Assembly (NCBI GenBank): GCA_003254925.1
Contig: QANZ01056060.1
Coordinates: 23,659-87,658 of the forward strand
DNA: 64,000 nt
Reading direction: 5' to 3'
Origin: Chamaecrista fasciculata
Taxonomy: Eukaryota > Streptophyta > Magnoliopsida > Fabales > Fabaceae
Within the stretch, counting starts at the first letter, position 1. Each line of letters starts with the position of its first letter. The translations under genes were made by a program, and so were the position numbers. Below the pieces are notes generated by a model that made no database searches, was not told the DNA's origin, and was given only the letters and a program-made list of their open reading frames with translations. Below are positions 44,195 through 53,690 of this stretch, one piece after another.

Positions 44195-44629
44195 TCAAAT
44201 CAGAGGGCATATATGATTTGACAATATTTTCGCATTGTAAACGTCACAAAACCCTACCTCATAGGAGGGAGGTAGCTCAACGACGACCTTACTTGTCACC
44301 GAAGTCACTGATGATGTCGTTCGGGTTGGTAACATTCGAGGAAAACTAGATTTGTGTGGAATCGTCACAGCCGCCGAAGTGGTTGTAGCAATCGGAACAA
44401 CACGCAAGGCTGCTTGTGACACCGTAACTAGTTGGATCTGCGGGTAATCAGATTGGGAAGGGCTAATTTGAGCATCGAGAATATGAATCGACTTATCAAC
44501 AGCTCGCGAGAGAGGATCAACTGCAGAATCCAACCTGTCGAAACGAGAGACCCATGCTACCTCTTCCCGTTCCCAGCACTCCGTCAATTTTCCAATCACC
44601 TGGAGAGCTCTACAATCCTTATCAGTCAT
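44195..44629 (-). CDS. Putative leader-proximal ORF of the non-autonomous LTR element
   Basis: The first ATG after the primer region, about 10 bases inside, opens a frame of 144 codons starting MTDKDCRALQVIGKLTECWE. The position corresponds to gag. The predicted N-terminus is charged and helical, like the gag start of the 27.9-kb element, but there is no zinc knuckle. Some upstream in-frame codons exist (to 44692), but those lie in the LTR. Role unknown. Confidence 0.4.
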   Translation of the reverse strand: MTDKDCRALQVIGKLTECWEREEVAWVSRFDRLDSAVDPLSRAVDKSIHILDAQISPSQSDYPQIQLVTVSQAALRVVPIATTTSAAVTIPHKSSFPRMLPTRTTSSVTSVTSKVVVELPPSYEVGFCDVYNAKILSNHICPLI

Positions 44630-44659
44630 AATGGGAGGACTCTCAACGAAAGCACCAAT

Positions 44660-45029
44660 TGTTATATGCAAATAACAAAACAATGGAGCCACTCAAATAA
44701 AACTGATATTCATTGATGATCCTGATGCAAAACAGTAAATAGGGACTAAAAGATAACAAGAGAAAGAGAAAGAAAGAAAGAGAAGCAAGAAGAGAGAGAG
44801 AAGCAGAATCAGGGAGAAAGAGAGAGAATGCAGAGAGAGAATTTTCTAACAATATATCTACCCAGTTCCCCTCTTCACATAGCTATTTAACCACATTCCA
44901 TAACACACTTCATTTGGGGCACTTCATTTGGGGCACATGGCCTCCAAGTCTCCACACCTCTAAACCCATATTCATCAACCCAATCCATTTGATCATTGGG
45001 CCTTATTTTGTCCATAATTATCCATGACA
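44660..45029 (-). repeat. 5' LTR of the non-autonomous element
   Basis: 370 bases. On the minus strand it runs from TGTCATGG to ATATAACA. It contains a small internal tandem duplication 'CTTCATTTGGGGCA' that is absent from the other LTR. Confidence 0.8.
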
Positions 45030-45999
45030 TTAGCCAGTTCCAATTTCCAACACCCTAAATCAAAGAATAAAAGAATGCATGTAAGGTGAACGTGCAAAAC
45101 CCTCCTAATATAATTTGCTATTCTCTTCCTTTGTTTATTGATATATTGTTTGCAGAAGCAAACTGCAAAATTAAAGTACCTAATTAAGCTGGATTATGTA
45201 TTTGTGCCTTGAAATTGTACACGTACGTCTGCGTGTCATTAATTCTATTTAAGATTATGTATATATCAACCTTAGACAAGTTTTGATTCAACAAATGAAC
45301 TAAATATTTAAATACCAAATTTAATTATGCTCTATTTGGGGTATTTGAGATAGTATGTATATCTTTTCATGACAGCAAGTTATAGTGATTATTTTTTACT
45401 TTTATAGCTAGACCTATACATTAACTAATCATGAATTTTTAGCTCAAGGAATTGGGTACTTAATTATGGCAGCTATTATAACATGAGATAATTTTCTTTT
45501 AAGTTATTAGAGTCTCAGTCATAGTTTCTATTTTGAAGAAACTAGAAGCATTTAGTTATATATATAAATATAATGAGATTGAAACTGTATCATGCTTTGG
45601 TGTGTTCTAATGCAGTGGAACAATTGATTTTAGCTTAAAATGTAGGTTGCTATTTGCTTGCTAGTAATTGAGTAGTGAAGAAAATTATAACTTTATAGCA
45701 CAAGTAGCTCATATGTTTTTACTGTATATTCTTACTATTATGTTGAAAATTGTTCTTTCATCCCATGAACAATTTTTCATTGAATTGACTTTGCTATTAA
45801 TATTATTGCGGTACAAAACTAACTTTGCTATTTTTAAAAGAGGAGAATACATTTACCGATGATGATGATCAAGTTTGACTTCAGTTTCTATTACGTACTA
45901 TGTCACAGAAAGCTTGGTTAAACATGAGACTTGTGTAATATTTTTGTTGAAGAGATTATGACTTCTTTTATTTCTTTTATTACCCAAGTACAATGTAAG
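45030..45999. other. AT-rich DNA, no gene seen
   Basis: No frame with family resemblance and no transposon ends, apart from the LTR start at 46000. Confidence 0.5.
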
Positions 46000-48754
46000 T
46001 GTCACGACCCCCCTAAATAGGAGCACATGACCGGCATGAACATGGGCCTATCCCATGGCGTAAGCATACCCACAATCATTCCATATAAAAAACACAATAA
46101 CAACATAGTAATTCACTTTATACACAATTATACTTAAAATAGTTGGATAACTTTTTCTCGGAGCAGAAGTTGACACTTGACCTGTACTTATATCTGAAAA
46201 ATGTTAAACGAGGGGTGAGTCGAAATTGAGTGAGCAGCTAACCCGTCCCAGTCGTGGTGTAGGGCATCACCATGTACGGAGAGGGAGTAACCAATCCAAA
46301 CCAATAATTATGATAATACAAAATCCAAATCACACTATACATTTAATCACGACAATCTAATAAAGACAGAGATTTGAGTGCACAAGGGAGAAGGAAAAAG
46401 ATAACGCAATGAAAGATGAACATAGAATCTTCAGAATATAGTAGGGAGATAGAAATAATATTTATTTAGGAATCATATTAATAAGTCTCACAAGGACATA
46501 AATACTTTAAAAATTGATCTCAAAGGTAAAGCGTTAGCTTGATGAAAAGTGTAATGAAAGTTATGTCTAAAATAACATTTGAGTATGAAACATTTAAAAA
46601 AAAAAATTTGTTCTTGATAAAAGTAACTTTTCAAGAAAGGTGAAATATATATAAACAAGTATGAATTTTAAGGAATTCCATGGAGTTAAATAATTTTAAG
46701 AAAAAAAACATGCTTTAAAGATTTATTTGAGAAAAAATAAAGTTGAATCAAGTTCAATAAAGGAGGTCACAAAAGTTTTTAAGTTTTTATTAAAATAAAG
46801 TTTGGAGAATGAAAATAAATTATAAAAATTTTCTCTTAAAATTTCTTCCAATGACCTAAACTTGGTAAGACAATTTATTTAAATCACTTAGAAATTCGCA
46901 ATTCATAAGGATTTTATATATAAACTCTTTAAGACTATTGAGGGACTCATGAAAGATTTAAAAATCTGGGTAAAAATATCGTGAAGATAAAAATATAGGT
47001 CTCCTTCAAATCATATTCTCTGAGACATTAGAAATATAGTTTTGGAATTTCGTTTTAAATAAAAAATAGCCTAGAAGAATGAAATACTTCTTCAAAACAC
47101 TGCTCGAAAGTTAAATCACAGATTGTTCAAAAGGAGTTTATATAAAACCATGAATGACCAAACAAAAATTACTTCAATAACATTATTTACCTGTAGGGTA
47201 GCTAGAAACACCATAACAGTCCAATTGATATCATTCCAACCATCAAAGAATTGAAACACTTAATATCAATAATATCAGTATTCAATATTGCACAATCATC
47301 AATCTCTCAGCAAGTGAAATGCAAATACAATCAATACATAACAGTCATCAATTTATCAAGCAAGTAATATTCTAATACAATCTATAAGCCAGTCAACCAT
47401 CACCTTTGATTCGCAAGTAAAGTATTGCATCAGTACTTCCACCTTAACCCATTGGGGAGCACACAAGTAACCACCTCATCCCATCGGGGAACACACAAAT
47501 ATTATCACCTCAACCCCTCAGGGAGCACACAATCACCTCCTCAACCCTCGAGGGAGCACACATATCATCATCACAACCCCTCAGGGAGCACACAAATCAT
47601 CTCCTCAACCCTCGAAGGAGCACACATATAAGTATTTCCATTCTGCCTCCACTCATGCATGATCAACATATATTATATCATCAATATCCACCTCGACCCA
47701 ATGAGGAGCACACACAATTTATCCATATAGCCACCTCAACCCAATGGGGAGCACACAACATATATATTCATATATTATCCACCTCAACCCAATGAGGAGC
47801 ACACACATAATATATATACCACCTCAATGATTAAGTTTAAGAATAATAGAAATTTGCAATCTTAGATAGGTAATAACAAGAAGATTTGCTTACTCAACAA
47901 TCATTCCAATCAACATACAAACTCTCAAGCAGGGCCGAGATAAGAATGGCACTCACCTCGACCCAAGATAAATGCACCTTTTAGCTTTACGACCAACGAT
48001 CAGTGCAAGCGAATCTATAAACACATTCACAAACAAGGAGTCAATTACAAAAATCAAGAATTGACTTTCAAATGACCTGAAGGTCTAACTCTTCGCAAAA
48101 GGTAGTGATAGATTCTCACAAGACATCCACTCCTTAACACTCATTCTAATCCTTAGTCATACCCACCTAAGATCCTAGCACCTAAACAAGGGACTAACAT
48201 AAGGCTTAGGTATCAATTTGACAGCCTTAATAATGTTTAAAAACTATAGATTGAAAAGATTAAAAAACTAGTTTCAAAACTACTGACTTGAGCCAATCTC
48301 ACAAACTTGACACTTTCACTCTTTAAAGTCAAACTTGCACATTTTGTTTTCCACAATTTAAATTCAAGAATATGGTATGAGATACTCTTATGTATTCAAA
48401 TTATTGTCTACACTGAACTGTTGTAGTTAAATGTATGTTATTATGGACTGTGTATTCTTATAGCCGCTCACTGAGTTTCTACTCACCCCTCTTTTAACAT
48501 TTTTTAGATACAGGTCCAGGGCAAGCCGCCACTCTTGCCCCAAGAGGGAGCCAATCAATAAGCTCGCATCATCGTACGTGTGGGTAATTTCCTTCTTGAG
48601 TCAATATTGTATTAAACTCTAGTCTGTACTCGCTGAAACGAGAAGATTGATTAGCGTTATAATTGCTTTTGGTATTCTAGGATAGTGTTTGCTTTGATTA
48701 ATGTTAGGCCCATGTTTGTGCCAGTCACGTGGTCCCATAGAGGGGGTCGTGACA
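46000..48754. mobile_element. Two facing LTR copies of the TGTCACGACC family
   Basis: Starts TGTCACGACCCCCC and ends GGGGGTCGTGACA, with the first and last 55 or so bases being inverted copies. Deeper inverted similarity is present too (GTTAAACGAGGGGTGAGTCG at 46206 against CTACTCACCCCTCTTTTAAC at 48479). The left 2.3 kb is homologous, in the same orientation, to the LTR at 53691-57000, including the minisatellite. So it looks like a long minus-strand LTR abutting a plus-strand LTR fragment (about 48400-48754). No internal coding region is present. Confidence 0.65.
47425..47830 (+). repeat. Minisatellite inside the LTR
   Basis: About ten degenerate units of 30-55 bases built on ACCTCAACCCNNNGGGGAGC and ACACA, with AT-rich spacers. 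The counterpart in the other LTR copy is at 54850-55190. Confidence 0.8.
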
Positions 48755-48841
48755 GTTACTGTACTGTACATACAAAATAATAATTTTGTAATGATAGAAT
48801 AAGCACAAAGCATCCAATTTACAGCTACCTGTTACAGACTA

Positions 48842-49135
48842 CAACTACAAAAAAAGCGGCTCTTAGCCACGGTGAAAACCGTAGCTAAATTACCAAAACA
48901 CCGTGGCCAAGTAATGTTACCACGGTTCAGCCTACAGTGGCTAATTGAGGCGTCGCATTTATATTTAGCCACGATAATGTTGACCGTGGTAACATTCACT
49001 CCCCCACGGTCAAACTCGTGGCTAACTATTACATAGCCACGGTCATTTCCGTGGTTAATTCTTCTACATATTTTAGGCAAGCATTTTTGGATACGGTTAG
49101 CCACAGTTATAACCGTAGCTAAATATATGTTTTTT
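48842..49135. mobile_element. CACTA element, one end (different subfamily)
   Basis: Begins with a mutated terminus ACTACAAAAAAAGCGGC, followed by about ten copies of TAGCCACGGT in both orientations. This is a classic CACTA subterminal array, distinct in sequence from that at 35196. The other end was not found in the window. Confidence 0.7.
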
Positions 49136-49397
49136 TTCTTTTAAAAAAAAGAAATTTTCCTCATACACTTCCTTGATTGGTTAAAAAAATTATGCAAAAC
49201 AGATTCATCCTAATTCGTAGAGCCAAATGAAAAATCAACATACATTAAATTCCAAAATTATCACCTCCAAAAGTTTTACATAAGATACTAATTAATAAAA
49301 GCATATAAACTAAGGTAAGAAAACTACATCAAATCTGGCCATCTTCAAGGTTTAATTGTTTCACAATAAGAAGACTTGAAGAGTAGCTTCATATAGT

Positions 49398-49512
49398 TCA
49401 AGGAAGTGGACATTCTTCTTCTGTGAAATGAAAGAAGTCATCATGATTATCAAAACTTATTTTTGGGAGCTTGGGATAGAATAACATCCTCTTCTTTGGA
49501 CAAAGTTCTTGC
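49398..49512 (-). pseudogene. Possible captured last exon, unidentified
   Basis: On the minus strand, after an acceptor TGTTTCTCAG, an open frame reads QELCPKKRMLFYPKLPKISF and HFTEEECPLP to a stop at 49398. It lies inside the presumed CACTA element, so it may be a captured terminal exon. I do not recognise the protein. Confidence 0.25.
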
Positions 49513-51180
49513 CTGAGAAACATGTAAACAGACATTAGCCATCGACATAATTCCATATTCTTCGTTTCACAAAGTAGCATAAATGTTCGTCATTTAAATT
49601 GCGCTCCTAACAAATCATCATAGTAAAAAATGCATAAAAGCAAGATATGGTTTAAAGGGCAATGACCTAGGGACAAAGTAAGAAAAGGTAATAATGTGAT
49701 CACATGTCATCTGAATCTCCTTTATTGTTTTTTGTTGTCCTTCATTCATTGCATCAAAATATAAGGAGAGAGAAATACCCAGAGTAAAAAGCAGATAAAA
49801 CTACCAAATTGCCAACAAAAAAAACACACACACACACACAAATGACTATGAATTGGTATATGGACATATTAGCACAGGTCCACAACAGGCACAAGAAGAT
49901 ATCCAAATCCTCCAACTTTTACACGGGGAAAAATAACTCTTGGCTGCACATTCGAGTAACTTGACTTTGAAAGATGAAACTTTTGCTCTACAATCCTGTA
50001 TTTATATAGATGAATTAAATGCAATTACCACTTAGAATTTCTTCCGTCTGTAAACATGAGTCAAGAAAGGAAATTGGGGGTTCGAATTCATATGATCAAC
50101 ATTCATTTTGCCTGATGTTTCAAAAACAAAAAGTTTCAACTTCAGTTTTAGGCAATTAAAATGTTCTCTATCTACATTCTTCACTTTCAAATAATTGAAC
50201 CAAATCATAAAATCAACAAGCATTCTTTCTTCTTTTACTTTTCAATAAATAATAAATTATACTGTGCTTTTATGATTTATCGTATCATGAAGTTAGTAAT
50301 TCCATTAAAATATATAATAAGTCTCTGGTTTTATCTGGTTCAAGACTCCCATTGTTTACATTTATGTTTTGATTTCTTTTATTTATCCAGGCTATTATTT
50401 CCCTTGGCAGGTTATAAAGAAGTAAAAAGAGATAACCCCAACCTTAAAGATTGCACAAGTATAATCTTTTATAGGTGTTGAATAACCTATACGTTTACCA
50501 ACATTCCAGCAAGTTAATGACCTTCGCTACATGACTTAAATAGGGCAACTACAGAGATAAAGACTTATGTACGTGAAATAACCATGTATATCAAACTTAG
50601 CATAAATCAACAATTTCTACTCTATTACTATTGTGACTGGATGGGGTATGGGCATGTGCAACAATAAAAAAACAAATTGTGAAGGACCAAATTAAAGAAA
50701 AAAATTTAAGAGAGACCAAATTTTTTATAAAATAAATATATAAAAAATAAAAAAAACTAGTATGGGTCAACCCGCTAACTCAACCCAAACCAACCCCCAC
50801 TGTTTGGTTTGGGTTGGTTTGGGTTGACTCAATTATTTTCTTTAGCCCACCCCAACCCAACCCACCAAATAAATTAATGAGCCCGAACCAACCCGCCCTA
50901 AACCCAACCCAACCCAGCCCGTGAACACCCCTAAGCTTAATTAAAAAACTGATGTATTTTGGATTTTAGTCCATAAAGTATAAATGTTAAGATATTAAAA
51001 GAATGTGATCAAGTAATTAAGAGTTATTATTAATATTTTAATTATATTACCATATAAAACAAAATTAAATAATTATTTTAGATTTTAGATAGCCCATAAC
51101 AAATTATTAAACAAATAGCAAAAATTTGAAAAGACTTGATGAAAGTTTTAATTACACTCATACCATCAATTCATTCTCAC
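49513..51180. other. Intergenic or transposon DNA with GGTT-rich stretch
   Basis: Contains a (CA)n run at about 49823-49842. At 50750-50933 there is a stretch rich in CCAACCC / GGGTTGG that ends AACACCCCTAA, reminiscent of hAT-type termini, but no second end was found. No gene was recognised. Confidence 0.4.
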
Positions 51181-51189
51181 CCTATAAAT
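51181..51189 (+). promoter_or_regulatory. TATA box of the thionin-like gene
   Basis: CCTATAAAT about 80 bases upstream of the ATG at 51268. A likely start site is about 30 bases downstream. Confidence 0.6.
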
Positions 51190-51267
51190 TGAGTGATTAG
51201 ATGAGACCATATTCCTCACAAATCAAGAGAATCATATACATTATTATTATCTGATTAGATAACAGCC

Positions 51268-52353
51268 ATGAAGTTCTTAGCTTTCACTTTCACTATTGTG
51301 CTTATGATGATTCTAGCCTTATCATCATCATCTGCACAAGAATTACCTACTCCCTTGTCATACAAGTCCTGTTATAATACGTGTGAGAAACTATGTGGTC
51401 GTTGGAGTGGTGCCAAACGTCACATTTGCATGGCTCTTTGTTTACTCACTTGCTATCCTTCGCCAGATGTTGATCATGCCACCTTTGATTGTACTAATTC
51501 TTGCCTTCTAAGCTCAATTCGATCTCCTCAAACAGGTAACACTACTTTTCGACCAATCTCATCAACATATTATATAAATATATAAATATATATATATATA
51601 TATATTATAGGGTAAACTACTCCTTGGTACCCTATAATTTGGTCATATTTCACTTTGGTACCATATGGTTTTCTCCATTAACACTTTGATACCCTTTGGA
51701 GCTATTTTTGTAATTTTAACCATAACTAATTTTTCAAAAATTACATATTGACCTCAAAAAATTTTCAGAAAATTACAAATAGGTCCTTGGATACATATTA
51801 TCTAGGGACTAAAATGAAAACTTTTAAAAAATTTTGGGGTCAATATGTAATTTTTGCAAAATTTGTTATGGTTAAAATTACAAAATATCTTCAAAGAGTA
51901 CCAAAGTGTTAATGGAGAATACCACAGGGTACCAAAGTGTCACTTTTTAAACCACAGGGTACCAAAGTGAAATATGACCAAACCACAGGATACCAAAGTG
52001 TAAAAATATCTCAAAACATATTTTAAATTTTTATGTTTTTTTATATTTATAAATTATTACAGAAGATTTATTTTGATGGAGTTATTTTCTGGTAGAAAAA
52101 TATTTTTTTTAATTTTAAAATTTAAAATAATATTTCTATGTTCAATAGGGTATACAAAATCCACTATTGTAGATATATATATATATATATATATAGCTAG
52201 GTTGGATTTTTTTGATCTCTTTGTATATTATACATTCTAATTATTGGCTTTCAAGTTCTATGAGGATAATCTGTGTGTTTAATTTTACCAGATATGAAGA
52301 ATGTTGATGGCATGGTTGACACTTGTTTCAAAAACTGCACCGTAGACAGTTAA
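51268..52353 (+). CDS. Secreted cysteine-rich thionin-like protein (2 exons)
   Basis: Exon 1 51268-51535 and exon 2 52292-52353, joined by GT/AG borders, give 110 codons (109 residues). The protein starts with a clear signal peptide: a hydrophobic core at about residues 5-20 and a likely cut after SSSA. The mature part has cysteines in CX3CX3C (SCYNTCEKLC), then CX3CX3C (ICMALCLLTC), then CX3C (DCTNSC) and a final CX3C (TCFKNC) in exon 2. This spacing resembles plant thionin-like proteins, small secreted proteins often linked to defence or reproduction. Without the intron the exon-1 frame would run on to a stop at 51585, losing the last Cys pair. The family call is tentative and no activity is claimed. 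The 756-base intron carries a fold-back MITE. Confidence 0.7.
51610..52010. repeat. Fold-back MITE in the intron of the thionin-like gene
   Basis: The left arm, with CTTGGTACCCTATAATTTGG, and the right arm, with CCAAACCACAGGATACCAAAG, are inverted copies. Further pairs such as 'TAACACTTTGATACCC' and 'GAGTACCAAAGTGTTAATGG' lie inside. Same type as 34186-34665. It is preceded by a (TA)n run. Confidence 0.7.
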
Positions 52354-53392
52354 ATGTTCTTTCACATCATTATTGGAACAATTACTAATGCGTATACTTG
52401 AATTAGGTTTCTTGTAATTCGGCTTGTAATTCCTTTTGCTAGTTATTGCCTATTAGCAATAATTAAAAAATAAAAGAAATAATGGTTTGGCTAATTTCAT
52501 TGATGACTCTTTCATGACATCTTTGTAATCTCATGAATTACAACGTGACTTCTATTTTGCATTCAATTTCCGATTCACCATGTCAACATTGAAGGTTGAA
52601 TGTTTCACCTGAAATAATTTGTTGGAATTGACAATTTAACATGATGAGAAAATCAAAATATAAAGAGGAGTCGTGTAAGAAAATTGACATCAAGATTGAA
52701 GAAGAAATAAAAATATTCCTAAAAGAATTGTCTTGTGCAGTTAGTAATTCAAAGTAATTGACTATGATAGTTTTATATTGGCAAAAAATTTAGCTTTCTT
52801 GAAAAAAAAAGTTTTATTTGGAATTGTCTAAAACTAAAAAATAAGTGTAAACAATATATAACAGCATATAAAAGAGCTGAGGACAAGTTTGATTTCTATT
52901 CTTAAGTATAATTTTTATTTTTTAACATAAGAAAAAGATGATAAATGTGGTTTCCAAATATTTCCTATGAAAACCCAACAAAAGAAATAATAATAATAAT
53001 ATCCAAGAGATGTCATGAACTCAAACTTTTCACTCAGAATCATTATATACCCATTTAAATAATTTCATGCCTAAAAATCTAATTTTACAAATCTAATCCA
53101 AACATCATTCTCAATATAATCTGATTTTTCATAATCTGCTCATAAGCTGATTAAATTATAAGCTGATCAAAATCTGATCCAAACAGACCCTATACATGTC
53201 CTATAGTATGTTTTTCCTAGTGCCTCTATAGTAAGGAATATGTGCCATTAGATTTATTTTCTCATTCTACTCTTGTCACATGACATAATTTCTTTCATAA
53301 AAATAATGTATACATACTTAAATTTTTAACATGTTCGTTGAAAATTTAGGTAATTTTTACAATTTGTTTAACAATTTGGTATGGGCTATCTA
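52354..53392. other. AT-rich DNA, no gene
   Basis: The first 150 bases are probably the 3' untranslated region of the thionin-like gene. Near 53040-53200 repeated 'AATCTGATCCAAACAGACCC' phrases resemble the end of a hAT-type MITE, without a visible partner. Confidence 0.4.
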
Positions 53393-53690
53393 TGTCACGA
53401 CCCCCTCTTTAGAGGCACGTGATCAAGTTGGAGAATTTATTTAACCAACTTCCAAAAAACATAAAGACTTGCTTGACATAGAATTCCTAATAAAAAAAAA
53501 GGAGGGACACTACTAACACCAAATTGACACAAAGACATAAAATGTTCAAGAATCCATATAAGAGGACACATAACATCCTGAGCGTTCGCATAATGTCAGC
53601 TTAGATCATCGTTAAGAATGACATAGATGACACTTGAAACCACTAATAGCTCCACTAGGCTTAGTGACAAGCAAGCTCTGATACCAACTT
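53393..53690 (-). mobile_element. LTR terminus fragment and retroelement leader
   Basis: 53393 begins TGTCACGACCCCCTCTTTAG, a second copy of the LTR terminus, but it diverges after about 35 bases. At 53675-53686, GCTCTGATACCA is the inverse of the initiator-Met tRNA primer-binding site TGGTATCAGAGC, four bases outside the LTR that starts at 53691. So a minus-strand element's leader lies here, cut short by the other terminus. Confidence 0.7.

Larger units (their letters stand above)
42562..45029 (-). mobile_element. Non-autonomous LTR retroelement, minus orientation
   Basis: Direct repeats of about 300 bases (42562-42866 and 44660-45029) flank 1.8 kb of unique sequence. On the minus strand each LTR starts TGTCATGGATAATTATGG. 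Inside the 5' LTR, next to it, is ATTGGTGCTTTCGTTGAGAG (44640-44659), very close to the primer region of the gypsy element at 28227. The 3' LTR lacks its last 65 or so bases. No protease, polymerase or integrase is encoded. The pol-like end 'LEDKV' runs into the 3' LTR. It is probably a gypsy-derived non-autonomous family. Confidence 0.75.

Noticed and set aside
43712..44349. Plus-strand frames inside the non-autonomous LTR element
   Set aside because: The LTRs, primer region and pol-like end show that the element's coding strand is the minus strand.
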